Below, one piece after another: positions 1 through 8,843 of a stretch of DNA of 64,000 nt; within the stretch, counting starts at the first letter, position 1, and each line of letters begins with the position of its first letter. The position numbers were made by a program, and so were the translations under genes. The DNA comes from Flavipsychrobacter sp. (GTDB lineage: Bacteria; Bacteroidota; Bacteroidia; Chitinophagales; Chitinophagaceae): the NCBI GenBank assembly GCA_024508935.1, contig JANINW010000006.1, positions 330,616 through 394,615 on the forward strand, read 5' to 3'. Below the pieces are notes generated by a model. It ran no database searches, was not told where the DNA came from, and saw only the letters and a list, made by a program, of their open reading frames with translations.

Positions 1-101
1 GTTACCTGGTTGACATAAGTACATTCACAATGATAGGTTTTTTGGCAGGAGGCCAACAAAAACAACGAAGACAGTAACACCGCGGGGAAAATGTATCTCA
101 T
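1..101 (-). CDS. Lipoprotein, N-terminal part only (runs off the window)
   Basis: Reading leftward from an ATG at 101-99, 33 codons are open to the window edge. They encode a hydrophobic signal peptide ending in a lipobox (LLASC), so a lipid-modified protein is likely. The residues after the lipidated Cys are Cys-rich (QKTYHCECTYVNQV). Only the first 33 residues are visible and the family cannot be named. It is divergent from uvrB, with about 150 bp between the two starts. Confidence 0.6.
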   Translation of the reverse strand, partial: MRYIFPAVLLSSLFLLASCQKTYHCECTYVNQV

Positions 102-251
102 AAGCGAAAAATAATACCTAAGATAGTCATTTTACCCCGGAAATCACCTCAAAACCTGAACTATACCCGCTGCCAATACGTTTATGTTAAAACATAGATG
201 GCTGTTATTCTGTGACATACAGCTGTCAGTGTAAATCCCGAAATTTGTCTT

Positions 252-2279
252 ATGTTCAAAATAGAGCGGCCATATCCACCTGCGGGCGACCAGCCGAATG
301 CAATAAAGGAATTAGTAAAAGGTATACAACAGGGAGAACAATTCCAGACATTACTGGGGGTTACGGGCTCCGGTAAAACCTTTACTATGGCCAATGTGAT
401 ACAGGAAGTACAAAAGCCAACCCTGGTGCTTACACATAATAAAACCTTGGTAGCCCAGTTGTACGGCGAGTTCAGGCAGTTTTTTCCAAACAATGCCGTG
501 GAGTATTTCGTTTCTTACTATGATTATTACCAGCCCGAGGCTTATATACCTACTTCAGATACCTACATAGAAAAAGACCTTTCTATAAACGAAGAACTGG
601 AAAAACTGCGCCTGCGCGCTACCAGCAGTCTACTAAGCGGCCGCCGCGATATATTGGTAGTTGCTTCTGTTTCCTGCATATACGGTATGGGTAACCCTAC
701 TGATTATGCAGCGGGTATCATCCGTTTTAAAAAAGGAGACAACATCGGCAGGAACGGTTTCCTGCATCACCTGGTAAATGCGCTGTATCACCGGAGCCAG
801 GGAGAATTTGGACGTGGTACTTTCAGGGTACAGGGCGACACGGTAGATATTAACCTCCCTTATGTAGATTATGGTTACCGCATTACTTTTTTCGGAGATG
901 AGGTAGAAGAGATAGAAAGCTTTGAGCCGGAGAATGGCAAACGGATAGGCACTATGGAAAGCGCCGCTATATTTCCTGCTAACCTGTATGTAGCCCCGCG
1001 CGATATGATGGGCCAGATCATACACGAGATACAGGACGAAATGTTTGCGCAGGTAGAATATTTCAAAAGCATCAATAAACATATTGAAGCCCAGCGCATT
1101 AAAGAGCGTGTGAGCTACGACCTGGAAATGATACAGGAACTGGGCTATTGCAGCGGCATAGAAAACTATTCACGCTTCCTGGACAGGCGCCGGCCCGGCA
1201 CAAGACCTTTCTGCCTGCTCGATTATTTCCCTGATGATTTTTTGCTGGTGGTAGACGAAAGCCACGTGACCATACCCCAGGTAAGCGGCATGTATGGCGG
1301 CGACCGCAGTCGTAAATTAAACCTGGTAGATTTTGGCTTCCGCCTGCCCAGTGCACTGGATAACCGCCCTTTGAATTTTCACGAGTTTGAAAACCAACTG
1401 AACCAGGTAGTATTTGTAAGCGCCACGCCGGGCAATTACGAACTGGAGAAAACTGGTGGTGTCGTAGTAGAACAGATAGTACGCCCTACCGGCCTGCTGG
1501 ACCCGCCAATAGAAGTACGCCCGAGCATCAACCAGATAGACGACCTGCTGGATGAAATAGACAAACGTGTAAATAAAGGCGACCGTGTATTGGTGACTAC
1601 TCTTACCAAGCGTATGGCCGAGGAAATGGACAAGTACCTGAAACGCATCAACATAAAAAGCAAGTATATACACAGCGAGGTAGATACACTGGAACGGGTG
1701 GAGATACTGCGCGACCTGCGCCTGGGTAACATAGATGTACTGGTAGGTGTGAACCTGTTGAGGGAAGGACTCGACCTGCCGGAGGTTTCCCTGATGGCTA
1801 TACTGGATGCAGACAAGGAAGGCTTCCTGCGCAATGAACGTTCACTCACACAGATGGCCGGCCGTGCTGCGCGTAACGTAGATGGCCTGGTGATCTTCTA
1901 TGCCGATAAGATAACCGATAGTATGCAGCGCACTATGGACGAAACCCTGCGCCGCCGCGAAAAACAAGTGAAGTACAATGAGCAACATGGCATAGTTCCG
2001 AAGACGGTTACGAAATCGAAGGAACAAATATTCAAACAAACCTCTGTACTGGAGATAAAAGGCTACGACGAGCAGAACAAATATGCAATACCTGAAGAAA
2101 CATCTTCGCTGGCTGCAGAAGATGAAGTAGAATATAAAACCATAGCACAACTGGATAAGCTGATAACCCAGACAAAGAAAGCCATGGAGAAAGCTGCCAA
2201 GGAACTGGATTTTATGGAAGCTGCCCGCCTGCGCGACAAGCTCTTTACCCTACAGAAAGACAAGGATGCAATGAAATAA
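252..2279 (+). CDS. uvrB: UvrABC excision nuclease subunit B
   Basis: UvrB is the damage-verifying helicase-like subunit of nucleotide excision repair; it is loaded by UvrA and recruits UvrC. The 675-aa protein has the usual family length. Walker A is GVTGSGKT at residues 36-43. The beta-hairpin region follows (YYDYYQPEAYIP, about 95). A DESH box lies near 337, and helicase C-terminal motifs near 510-550 (VGVNLLREGLDLPE, QMAGRAARN). A C-terminal UVR domain (about 635-675, DFMEAARLRDKL) is the UvrC contact. The ATG start gives the canonical N-terminus. It is convergent with the BatA-like gene; the stops are 9 bp apart with no room for a terminator. Confidence 0.97.
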   Translation: MFKIERPYPPAGDQPNAIKELVKGIQQGEQFQTLLGVTGSGKTFTMANVIQEVQKPTLVLTHNKTLVAQLYGEFRQFFPNNAVEYFVSYYDYYQPEAYIPTSDTYIEKDLSINEELEKLRLRATSSLLSGRRDILVVASVSCIYGMGNPTDYAAGIIRFKKGDNIGRNGFLHHLVNALYHRSQGEFGRGTFRVQGDTVDINLPYVDYGYRITFFGDEVEEIESFEPENGKRIGTMESAAIFPANLYVAPRDMMGQIIHEIQDEMFAQVEYFKSINKHIEAQRIKERVSYDLEMIQELGYCSGIENYSRFLDRRRPGTRPFCLLDYFPDDFLLVVDESHVTIPQVSGMYGGDRSRKLNLVDFGFRLPSALDNRPLNFHEFENQLNQVVFVSATPGNYELEKTGGVVVEQIVRPTGLLDPPIEVRPSINQIDDLLDEIDKRVNKGDRVLVTTLTKRMAEEMDKYLKRINIKSKYIHSEVDTLERVEILRDLRLGNIDVLVGVNLLREGLDLPEVSLMAILDADKEGFLRNERSLTQMAGRAARNVDGLVIFYADKITDSMQRTMDETLRRREKQVKYNEQHGIVPKTVTKSKEQIFKQTSVLEIKGYDEQNKYAIPEETSSLAAEDEVEYKTIAQLDKLITQTKKAMEKAAKELDFMEAARLRDKLFTLQKDKDAMK

Positions 2280-2288
2280 TGATTGGCA

Positions 2289-3299
2289 TCAGGTAATGCT
2301 CCTGAACACAGTATAACGCAGCAGCAATTCAAGCGCCAGGCACACTAAGGCAATGCATGCCAATGGAAAAAACAGCTCAGAATATTGCTTGTAACTGCTT
2401 ATTTCTACCTTGGTTTTTTCCAGCTTGTCTATCTTTTGGTATATGCCGGCCAATGATTTATTGTTGGTAGCCCTGTAGTATGCTCCACCCGTCTCTGCAG
2501 AAATTTTCTTTAACAGGGGTTCATCTATCTGCACCGGCATCATTTGTTTTTGTATGCCATACGGTGTAGGTGTTGGGTATGGTGCTTCTCCTTCCGTTCC
2601 CACGCCTATTGTATACACACGTACCTTATATGCTTTTGCTATTTCCAAAGCAGTGCTGGGGTCTATAAGGCCGGTATTATTTACACCGTCTGTCAGCAAT
2701 ATCAGCACACGGCTCTTACCCGTTGCATTGCGCAACCTATCTACCCCGGTAGCCAGCCCCATGCCTATAGCCGTACCATCTACTAGCACACCGCTTTTTA
2801 TCTGGCTCAGCTGCTCTTTCAGTACATTGTGGTCTATGGTAATAGGGCATTGTGTAAAGCTTTCGCCGGAAAATATCACCAGGCCTATCCTGTCAGTAGG
2901 ACGTTGGTCAATAAAATCTGCTGCAACTTTCTTTGCAGCTTCAATGCGATTGGGCTTCAGGTCTTCTGCCAGCATACTGCCCGACACATCGACTGACAAG
3001 ACTATATCTATACCTTCACTATCTATAGATTCCGAAACATTGCTCGACTGCGGGCGCGCCAAGGCTACGATCAAGGCAACCAAAGCGATTATACGCAATA
3101 CAAACAACAAAGGACGGAAACGTACGCGCCAGGTTGGTTTTATTGTACCCAGCCCCGACAAGGTTGTGAGCCGTATAGCCGGGTTATCTTCTTTTTTCTT
3201 CCTGAGCTGCCACCATATCATTATGGGTATAAGCAGTAACAACCCGAAGAAATAGGGATGTGCAAAACTGATATGCTTCCAATCCATTAATGCACTCAT
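2289..3299 (-). CDS. batA: BatA-like VWA domain membrane protein
   Basis: The 336-aa protein has two N-terminal membrane segments (about 14-30 and 62-82), then a von Willebrand factor A domain with a complete MIDAS start, DVSGS at 104-108. A later Thr/Asp motif (LLTDGVNNTG) follows, and a C-terminal membrane segment lies near 311-330. This is the layout of BatA of the Bacteroides aerotolerance loci, whose proteins are thought to form a cell-envelope complex. The start ATG overlaps the previous gene's TGA (ATGA, 4 bp), which implies translational coupling. BatB, BatC and BatE do not follow; uvrB faces it instead. Confidence 0.88.
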   Translation of the reverse strand: MSALMDWKHISFAHPYFFGLLLLIPIMIWWQLRKKKEDNPAIRLTTLSGLGTIKPTWRVRFRPLLFVLRIIALVALIVALARPQSSNVSESIDSEGIDIVLSVDVSGSMLAEDLKPNRIEAAKKVAADFIDQRPTDRIGLVIFSGESFTQCPITIDHNVLKEQLSQIKSGVLVDGTAIGMGLATGVDRLRNATGKSRVLILLTDGVNNTGLIDPSTALEIAKAYKVRVYTIGVGTEGEAPYPTPTPYGIQKQMMPVQIDEPLLKKISAETGGAYYRATNNKSLAGIYQKIDKLEKTKVEISSYKQYSELFFPLACIALVCLALELLLRYTVFRSIT

Positions 3300-4249
3300 G
3301 ATGGTTGCTGCGTATTTTCGGTTACTACCGGTTTACTGTTTATAATCAATTGTTTGGCATTATCCATTGCGGCTATATGCTCTGCCGGCAAAGGTTCTGC
3401 CTTGGCAAATTTTGCGAGGTCAGCTGTATACAGGATATTCCCCAACAATTCGCGATACACGTTCAGCTCTTTATGTGTTCTTGCAGATTGCAACAATTCA
3501 TCTGTGGTGAGTTCTAAGGCCGGTGTACGGAAACGTGCTTCAATGTAATTACGCAGTATGTCGGTAAGTTCTACATAATAAGCTTTTACCTGCCCGTTCT
3601 GCCACAATTGCTTTTGTTCCAGCACATTCAGCATACGTAATGCTTTCTCCTGCAATGTTTCCGGCGGTGTTTTGGAAATAACAGGTGCAGCTACTTTTTT
3701 ATTCCTCACAAAGTAGATGATAATTACTGCCAGCAGTACGATGAATATCAGGGCACCTACTATGTACCATATATAGTCCTTCCAGGTAGATTTGACTGTT
3801 ATAATGCCCTTAATGTCTTTGTATCCCTTAGAGGTATCTACAGCCACTGTTTGCACCAGCAGCGGGAATGAATCTGTTTGTATCGTATAAGGCGTGCCAT
3901 TAGCAGGTATCACCGGGAAAATAAATGAAGGTACTGTATAAGCTCCCGAATCAAAACCTGTAATGAGCAGGCGCTGCTTATAGGTAACCATATCGCCCTG
4001 ACGCACTGTATCAATTTTTCCTTTCTCTATTATTTCCAGGGTATTAAAAGTATCCGGCATTGGTGCCCATTCAATGTGGCTTTGCTTTGCGTTATGCTGC
4101 ACTTCAATGAAAAGCCTTGCCTGGTCCCCCACCATCACTTGTGTAGCATCGATCTTTGCATTCACTTTGGCATCCTGTGCAAATGATGCTATAGCGCTGA
4201 ACAGTATAAACAGTAAAAATGAGCTGAATTTTGTAACAAATGCTTTCAT
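3296..4249 (-). CDS. BatD-like exported membrane protein
   Basis: The 317-aa protein has an N-terminal signal peptide (cleavage likely after SFA at about 24). An extracytoplasmic beta-rich region follows to about 165 (KVNAKIDATQVMVGDQARL, typical of BatD 'oxygen tolerance' domains). One strong membrane segment lies near 170-190 and a cytoplasmic helical tail follows. Full BatD proteins are about twice as long, so this looks like the short form that also resembles DUF4381 proteins of the same loci. It sits between DUF58 and BatA with 6 bp and 4-bp-overlap junctions, so the three genes are almost certainly co-transcribed. The function is not established. Confidence 0.7.
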   Translation of the reverse strand: MKAFVTKFSSFLLFILFSAIASFAQDAKVNAKIDATQVMVGDQARLFIEVQHNAKQSHIEWAPMPDTFNTLEIIEKGKIDTVRQGDMVTYKQRLLITGFDSGAYTVPSFIFPVIPANGTPYTIQTDSFPLLVQTVAVDTSKGYKDIKGIITVKSTWKDYIWYIVGALIFIVLLAVIIIYFVRNKKVAAPVISKTPPETLQEKALRMLNVLEQKQLWQNGQVKAYYVELTDILRNYIEARFRTPALELTTDELLQSARTHKELNVYRELLGNILYTADLAKFAKAEPLPAEHIAAMDNAKQLIINSKPVVTENTQQPS

Positions 4250-4255
4250 ACTAAA

Positions 4256-5122
4256 TTACCGTCCTTTAAAAAATGTTTGAAGCACTTTTACATAATCCTG
4301 GTCTGTGCGAATATCCATCAGCCGGGCGCCGCTTTTTACAAATGATTGCACGCAATACTTCTTGTGCCGGTCAAAATTTTCCGCGTATTGGTTTCTTACA
4401 GCTTTATCATCAGTATCCAGCCATACCATTTGCTTTGTCTCTGCATCCATTACCTGCAGCAGGCCTGCAGCGGGCATTTCACGGTCATACTTATCATATA
4501 CTTGCACACCCACCAGGTCGTGTTTGCGTGCCGCTAATTGTAGCGATTGTTCATAAGGTTCGCTCACAAAATCACTCAGCAGGAAAGCTATGGTCCGCTT
4601 CTTCAGCACATGGTTCAGGTAATCGAGTGCTACCTGTATATTGGTGCCGCCGGTTTGTTTAGGCTCCAGCGCTATCAGCTCGCGTATGATGCGCAGTATA
4701 TGGCTGCGGCCTTTTTTAGGCGGTATAAATTTTTCAACCTTATCGCTGAAGAAGATCACCCCAACCTTATCATTATTGGTAGCAGCGGAAAAAGAAAGCA
4801 CCGCGCAAATCTCGGTTATCAGTTCCCGCTTCAATCGTTCATGTGTACCGAATAAAGAGCTGCCACTCATATCTACCAGCAGCATTACTGTCAGTTCACG
4901 TTCTTCTTCAAATACCTTTACAAACGGGTGCGAGAAGCGTGCCGTAACATTCCAGTCTATATTTTTTACATCGTCGCCTGGGGCATACTCGCGCACTTCG
5001 CTAAAAGACATACCCCTGCCTTTAAAAGCAGAATGGTATTCCCCGGCAAAGATGTGGTTGCTTAAGCCCCTCGTTTTTATTTCTATCCGCCTTACCCGTT
5101 TAAGTATTTCAGCAGCTGTCAT
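4256..5122 (-). CDS. DUF58 / VWA-like protein of the Bat locus
   Basis: The 288-aa soluble protein begins with the DUF58 hallmark (EYHSAFKGRGMSFSEVREY, then DDVKNIDWNVTAR near 49-62). A VWA-like fold follows with a degenerate MIDAS, DMSGSS near 88-93. DUF58 proteins accompany MoxR AAA ATPases and BatA/BatB in Bacteroidota and are thought to act with them on envelope stress or complex maturation. No moxR is next to it here; the upstream gene is an aminotransferase 23 bp away on the same strand. Identification of the family is secure, but the molecular role is unknown. Confidence 0.88.
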   Translation of the reverse strand: MTAAEILKRVRRIEIKTRGLSNHIFAGEYHSAFKGRGMSFSEVREYAPGDDVKNIDWNVTARFSHPFVKVFEEERELTVMLLVDMSGSSLFGTHERLKRELITEICAVLSFSAATNNDKVGVIFFSDKVEKFIPPKKGRSHILRIIRELIALEPKQTGGTNIQVALDYLNHVLKKRTIAFLLSDFVSEPYEQSLQLAARKHDLVGVQVYDKYDREMPAAGLLQVMDAETKQMVWLDTDDKAVRNQYAENFDRHKKYCVQSFVKSGARLMDIRTDQDYVKVLQTFFKGR

Positions 5123-5145
5123 TTTAAAAAATGCGAAACGATTGT

Positions 5146-6360
5146 TTAGGCTGTTATGTTATGTTTTGCAATTACGTTATTTAATATAGCAGCGATCTTT
5201 GCACCACGCTCAGCCGCCTGGTTTTCGTCCCACAGCAGGCTTATGGATGAGGATATGCAACGGCTCATGATAGCATCGCTGGCAGGGAATGCCAGGTTGC
5301 TGTAATGCATTACCTGTTTCTTTTGCTCTTCGGGCAGGCGGCTCATGAAGCTGCCATTCTGCAAGTGCTGCCATTTACGTATATAATGCCAGTTATTATC
5401 GTACCAGTAAAAATTGCCGGCTATACCTGCTGCCTGCAGTTCTGCAATAGCCTCACGTGTCATTTCTTCGGTTGGCAGGAAGAAGGACAGGAAAGAACCG
5501 GTGTCTCCCGCAGGATCAGGTATCACCCTGAAGCTAATCCCCTGTACCGCGCTCAGTGCTTTTTGTATAATGCTGTGATTACGTTTTTGCAGTTCCAGGA
5601 ACTGGCCGAGCTTACGTATTTGTGCCAGGCCTACAGCAGCATGCAGTTCTGATATACGGAAGTTATATCCCAGGTAGGGGTGCAGGTCTGCACCACGGTC
5701 TTTACCCATATGATCGTGGCCGTGGTCGCTGAACTGGTCGCACTTCCTGTAAATTTCTTCAGTTTGTGTCAGCACCGCTCCACCTTCGGCACAGGTAATG
5801 ATCTTTACAAAGTCGAAAGAGAACGTACCGGCGTGGCCTATGGTACCCAGGGCCTTGCCTTTATAACTGGCGCCTATGGCCTGGCAGGCATCTTCCAGCA
5901 GCAGCAGGTTATGCTTATCTGCTATCGCTTTCAGTTCATCCATTTGTGCCATGCTGCCACACATATGCACCGGCATAATGGCTTTTGTACGCGGCGATAT
6001 AGCTGCTTCAACTGCAGCCGGGCTTAGTGTCAGCGTTTCGTCTATATCTACCAGCACCGGTATAGCACCTACAGAAATAACGGCTTCGAAGCTGGCTACA
6101 AAAGTAAATGTGGGCATAATGATCTCATCACCGGCACCTATACCCAATGCCGACATGGCCATGGTAAGTGCAGCAGTACCGCTGCTTACCAGCTGTGCAT
6201 GCTTGCTATTGAATGTTTTACATATTTCTGTTTCCAGTTCTTTGGCTTTCCACATACCATTACGCATGCCATCAAAACCATAGCGCATGAGTATACCTGT
6301 TTCCAACACATCGTTTACTTCTTTGCGCTCTTCCGCGCCAAATAGTTCATATCCGGGCAT
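5146..6360 (-). CDS. DegT/DnrJ/EryC1/StrS family PLP aminotransferase
   Basis: This 404-aa protein belongs to the PLP-dependent sugar aminotransferase family that adds an amino group to keto sugars or cyclitols. Family marks are LLLEDACQAIGASYKGK, with the PLP-contacting Asp and Gln, and the Schiff-base Lys in FSFDFVKIITCAEGG. The usual Gly after that Cys is Ala. The substrate cannot be told from sequence. It heads the reverse-strand run that continues into DUF58 after 23 bp, although a functional link to the Bat-type genes is not obvious. A TATTTTTG promoter element lies 18 bp upstream of the ATG. Confidence 0.88.
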   Translation of the reverse strand: MPGYELFGAEERKEVNDVLETGILMRYGFDGMRNGMWKAKELETEICKTFNSKHAQLVSSGTAALTMAMSALGIGAGDEIIMPTFTFVASFEAVISVGAIPVLVDIDETLTLSPAAVEAAISPRTKAIMPVHMCGSMAQMDELKAIADKHNLLLLEDACQAIGASYKGKALGTIGHAGTFSFDFVKIITCAEGGAVLTQTEEIYRKCDQFSDHGHDHMGKDRGADLHPYLGYNFRISELHAAVGLAQIRKLGQFLELQKRNHSIIQKALSAVQGISFRVIPDPAGDTGSFLSFFLPTEEMTREAIAELQAAGIAGNFYWYDNNWHYIRKWQHLQNGSFMSRLPEEQKKQVMHYSNLAFPASDAIMSRCISSSISLLWDENQAAERGAKIAAILNNVIAKHNITA

Positions 6361-6378
6361 AAATTAATATTAGACTGA

Positions 6379-6386
6379 CAAAAATA
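6379..6386 (-). promoter_or_regulatory. -7 element for the DegT aminotransferase
   Basis: Reverse-strand TATTTTTG matches the Bacteroidota -7 consensus TAnnTTTG and ends 18 bp before the ATG. No convincing TTTG -33 box is seen at the expected distance. Confidence 0.45.
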
Positions 6387-6469
6387 GCAGTTACAACGCG
6401 CATATACACTGCCCGATTACTTAAAATTTTCTGAAAAATAACGGTACGAGTTTTATACCGGAGAACTAT

Positions 6470-6477
6470 TAGCTTTG
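6470..6477 (+). promoter_or_regulatory. -7 element for the 6493 lipoprotein
   Basis: TAGCTTTG matches TAnnTTTG exactly and ends 15 bp before the ATG at 6493. It covers the TTG at 6475, which therefore is not the start codon. The -33 box is weak (TTTT at 6451). Confidence 0.5.
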
Positions 6478-6492
6478 ATAAAAATTTCGCCC

Positions 6493-7335
6493 ATGCCAAC
6501 TACTCAAAAACTGTTTCTTGCAGCTTTAAGCGCATCTTTACTGTTTACCGCCTGCAACAGCGGCGAAACAAAAACTGAAGGAACAGCAGCAGACACTACA
6601 GCCGCACCTAAAAAATTGCCGCTTGAGGTGGCAGATGTTACCGGCTCTCCTGAATTTGCAGATGCGCAGCTCAATATTGCTACTATACAGTCTGACCTGC
6701 AAGGCAAGGATTCTGCCAAGGTTAGTTTTGCGTTCAGTGTAAAAAATTACGAACTGAAAAACCAGACCTCAGATGCCGCCGGTAAAATGTGCAATAATTC
6801 AGATAAAGGACAACATATCCACTTTATACTGGACAACAAACCTTATGTAGCCTTATATGAACCTAAGGCTGAAGTAGTTGTTCCGAAAAATACAGAGCAC
6901 TACCTGCTGGTTTTCTTGTCACGTTCTTACCACGAATCTATTAAAAGCCCGGGTGCAGCAGCTATTTACCATTTTAAAATAGATGGCAAAGGCAAACTGC
7001 AAAAAATGGATGAGCCTAAAACGCCTATGGTGTTCTACAGCCGCCCTAAAGGCGATTATGTAGGTAAAGCTAATACAGACAACCTGCTTTTCGATTTCTA
7101 TGTATGGAATACCCGCCTGTCGGACAGCGTAATGGTAAAAGCTAAGATAAAAGGTGATGGCGTAGATACTACCATGGATATCAATACCTGGAAAGCTATG
7201 TTCCTGAAAAATATGCCTATGGGCAAATCTTCTATCAAACTGACACTGGTAGATAAAAATGGCAAGAAGATAGAAGGTCCTGAAACGGAAGTGAGCCGCG
7301 AATTTAACCTGGCTAAGGATGAACCAATGAAATAG
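6493..7335 (+). CDS. Lipoprotein of unknown function, 280 aa
   Basis: The N-terminus is a short signal peptide with lipobox LFTAC (Cys21), followed by a Thr/Ala/Glu-rich linker. After that comes a compact domain of about 230 residues. Visible landmarks are MCNNSDKGQHIHFILDNKPY (about 97-116) and FYVWNTRLSDSVMVKAKIKG (about 192-211). I do not recognise the family; the middle looks like an extracytoplasmic beta-sandwich domain. The start is set at the ATG at 6493 because a longer TTG-initiated frame would begin inside the promoter. It stands alone, closed by a strong terminator 25 bp downstream. Confidence 0.85.
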   Translation: MPTTQKLFLAALSASLLFTACNSGETKTEGTAADTTAAPKKLPLEVADVTGSPEFADAQLNIATIQSDLQGKDSAKVSFAFSVKNYELKNQTSDAAGKMCNNSDKGQHIHFILDNKPYVALYEPKAEVVVPKNTEHYLLVFLSRSYHESIKSPGAAAIYHFKIDGKGKLQKMDEPKTPMVFYSRPKGDYVGKANTDNLLFDFYVWNTRLSDSVMVKAKIKGDGVDTTMDINTWKAMFLKNMPMGKSSIKLTLVDKNGKKIEGPETEVSREFNLAKDEPMK

Positions 7336-7359
7336 ATGCAGTTATCTATAAAAAATTAA

Positions 7360-7382
7360 AGAGCGCATAACGCTCTTTTTTT
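7360..7382 (+). terminator. Rho-independent terminator after the 6493 lipoprotein
   Basis: A 6-bp stem (AGAGCG/CGCTCT) with loop CATAA is followed by a run of seven T. Confidence 0.85.
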
Positions 7383-7401
7383 ATGCCTTATATGAAATAG
7401 A

Positions 7402-7431
7402 AATAGCGGCTGTGCATACACAGCCGCTATT
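7402..7431 (-). terminator. Terminator after rplT
   Basis: A perfect 13-bp inverted repeat (7402-7414 with 7419-7431) has a 4-base loop. It lies just beyond the rplT stop and is followed on the reverse strand by a T-rich tract (TTTCTATTTC). Confidence 0.8.
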
Positions 7432-7449
7432 GTATATACAAATACGGTT

Positions 7450-7794
7450 TTATTTTACTTCAGCAACCAGCTTTTTGAAGCTATCCGGCTCATTCATTGC
7501 CAGGTCAGCCAGCACCTTGCGGTTCAGGTCTATACCTTTAGCAGCCAGTTTACCCATAAACTGAGAATAGCTCATACCTTCTTCACGGCAGGCAGCGTTG
7601 ATACGCACGATCCATAAAGCACGGTAGTCACGTTTTTTCAGTTTGCGGCCTACATATTTATAACCAAGACCTTTTTCCAGTACGTTTTTGGCAACGGTAT
7701 ATACGTTTTTACGTTTACCGTAGAAACCTTTAGCCTGGTCAAGGATTTTCTTTCTTCTCGCGCGCGATGCTACTGCATTAACCGAACGTGGCAT
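7450..7794 (-). CDS. rplT: 50S ribosomal protein L20
   Basis: L20 binds 23S rRNA early in large-subunit assembly. The 114-aa length and sequence are canonical: [15 protein letters not shown] at the start, [16 protein letters not shown] (about 20-35), and [16 protein letters not shown] (about 60-75). It follows rpmI by 60 bp and shares its promoter. The usual infC is not upstream; the rpmI promoter region is bounded by a divergent gene, so the operon here is only two genes. Confidence 0.98.
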   Translation of the reverse strand: MPRSVNAVASRARRKKILDQAKGFYGKRKNVYTVAKNVLEKGLGYKYVGRKLKKRDYRALWIVRINAACREEGMSYSQFMGKLAAKGIDLNRKVLADLAMNEPDSFKKLVAEVK

Positions 7795-7854
7795 ATTTTA
7801 AAAATTAATATCGTTTATAATTCAATTACTTAGTTCCCATCCGGGACACTTACT

Positions 7855-8052
7855 CTATCGCAGGCACAACATGCGTTTAACGAGGTTTTCGTTCGCAGGG
7901 TGAACGAAAGCCGCCTGGCGCAGGTGACGTTTGCGTGTTTTTGATTTTTTAGTCAGCAGGTGGCTTTTAAACGCTTTATACCTGCGTATTTTTCCCGTAC
8001 CGGTTACTTTAAAAGTCTTCTTTGCACGAGAGTGAGTCTTCAGCTTTGGCAT
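7855..8052 (-). CDS. rpmI: 50S ribosomal protein L35
   Basis: The 65-aa basic protein is canonical L35: [20 protein letters not shown] at the N-terminus and [11 protein letters not shown] near 35-45. It opens a two-gene unit with rplT. In many bacteria infC precedes rpmI. Here, a consensus promoter lies 19 bp upstream and the next gene is divergent, so infC (and thrS) must be elsewhere. Confidence 0.98.
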   Translation of the reverse strand: MPKLKTHSRAKKTFKVTGTGKIRRYKAFKSHLLTKKSKTRKRHLRQAAFVHPANENLVKRMLCLR

Positions 8053-8071
8053 GGTCTCAATTTTGGGATGG

Positions 8072-8102
8072 CAAAGGTAGCATAATTTTAAAATCCTCCA
8101 AA
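8072..8102 (-). promoter_or_regulatory. Consensus Bacteroidota promoter of rpmI-rplT
   Basis: On the reverse strand, TTTG (8102-8099), a 19-base spacer, and TACCTTTG (8079-8072) match TTTG-N19-TAnnTTTG without error. The -7 box ends 19 bp before the rpmI ATG. This is the best promoter in the window. Confidence 0.85.
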
Positions 8103-8251
8103 ATAATATTTGAGGCTTATTTTATTACGTAAAATATATACTCAACTATAATACGTATGGCTGCTTTGCTGCCGTATGCAAATCTATCATGTACAAACAT
8201 AAATCATGGAATAATCTCCTATTTTTACAGCTAAATAACCCAGCACGCACA

Positions 8252-8812
8252 ATGCCATTGCTTCGATTCAGAGTCTATTGGGAAGAGGATGACCAGGTAT
8301 ACAGAGATATAGAAATACGCCCTGCACAAACATTTTTGGACTTACATAAATCAATTATACAGGCCTTCGAATTTGACGGGAAACATACCGCTTCTTTTTT
8401 TGAGAGCAATGAACGCTGGCAGAGGGGCCGCGAAATAAATTCGGAGGTATTGGTGAATAAGAAAGATGCCCCGGCTTTATCTATGATGCGTACCCCGGTT
8501 TCGGCGCTTATCACTACCCCCGATCATAAGTTCGTTTATGAATACGACCCGGTGAAAAAATGGATATTCCTGGTAGAACTGATTGGCGTAAGCAAGGATG
8601 AGAACCCCAAACTGATCTATCCTTATGTTTTCCGTAAAGAAGGTGTAGCCCCTGCCCAGTATGGCATTAAAGGCGTAAACCCGGATAAACTGATGGAAGT
8701 GGAAGAAAAATATGACCTCAGCGCCGATGAAATGGCCGAGGGCTTTGGCAATGAAGGCGAAGAAGGTGAAAGCCTGGGATTAGACACCGGCGGAGACAGC
8801 TACGATGAGTAG
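8252..8812 (+). CDS. Plasmid pRiA4b ORF-3-like family protein
   Basis: The 186-aa acidic protein matches the pRiA4b ORF-3 family: LLRFRVYWEEDDQVYRDIE at the N-terminus, ALHK-like helix TFLDLHKSIIQAFEFDGKHT, then FVYEYDPVKKWIFLVEL near 95-112. The last 30 residues are mostly Glu/Gly/Asp. The family is widespread on chromosomes despite its name and its function is unknown. I chose the ATG at 8252 because the N-terminal beta-strand starts there; an upstream in-frame ATG at 8189 would add 21 unrelated residues. It precedes miaA by 31 bp and may be co-transcribed with it. Confidence 0.8.
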   Translation: MPLLRFRVYWEEDDQVYRDIEIRPAQTFLDLHKSIIQAFEFDGKHTASFFESNERWQRGREINSEVLVNKKDAPALSMMRTPVSALITTPDHKFVYEYDPVKKWIFLVELIGVSKDENPKLIYPYVFRKEGVAPAQYGIKGVNPDKLMEVEEKYDLSADEMAEGFGNEGEEGESLGLDTGGDSYDE

Positions 8813-8843
8813 TATTTACTTGACGATATTGAATTTTTGACCA

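Noticed and set aside
2554..3255. 233-aa open frame on the + strand
   Set aside because: It is antisense to the BatA-like gene, has no recognisable domain or start context, and is a shadow of the real coding frame.
6475..6492. TTG as start codon for the 6493 lipoprotein
   Set aside because: It lies inside the TAGCTTTG -7 element, and the ATG at 6493 gives a proper lipoprotein signal.
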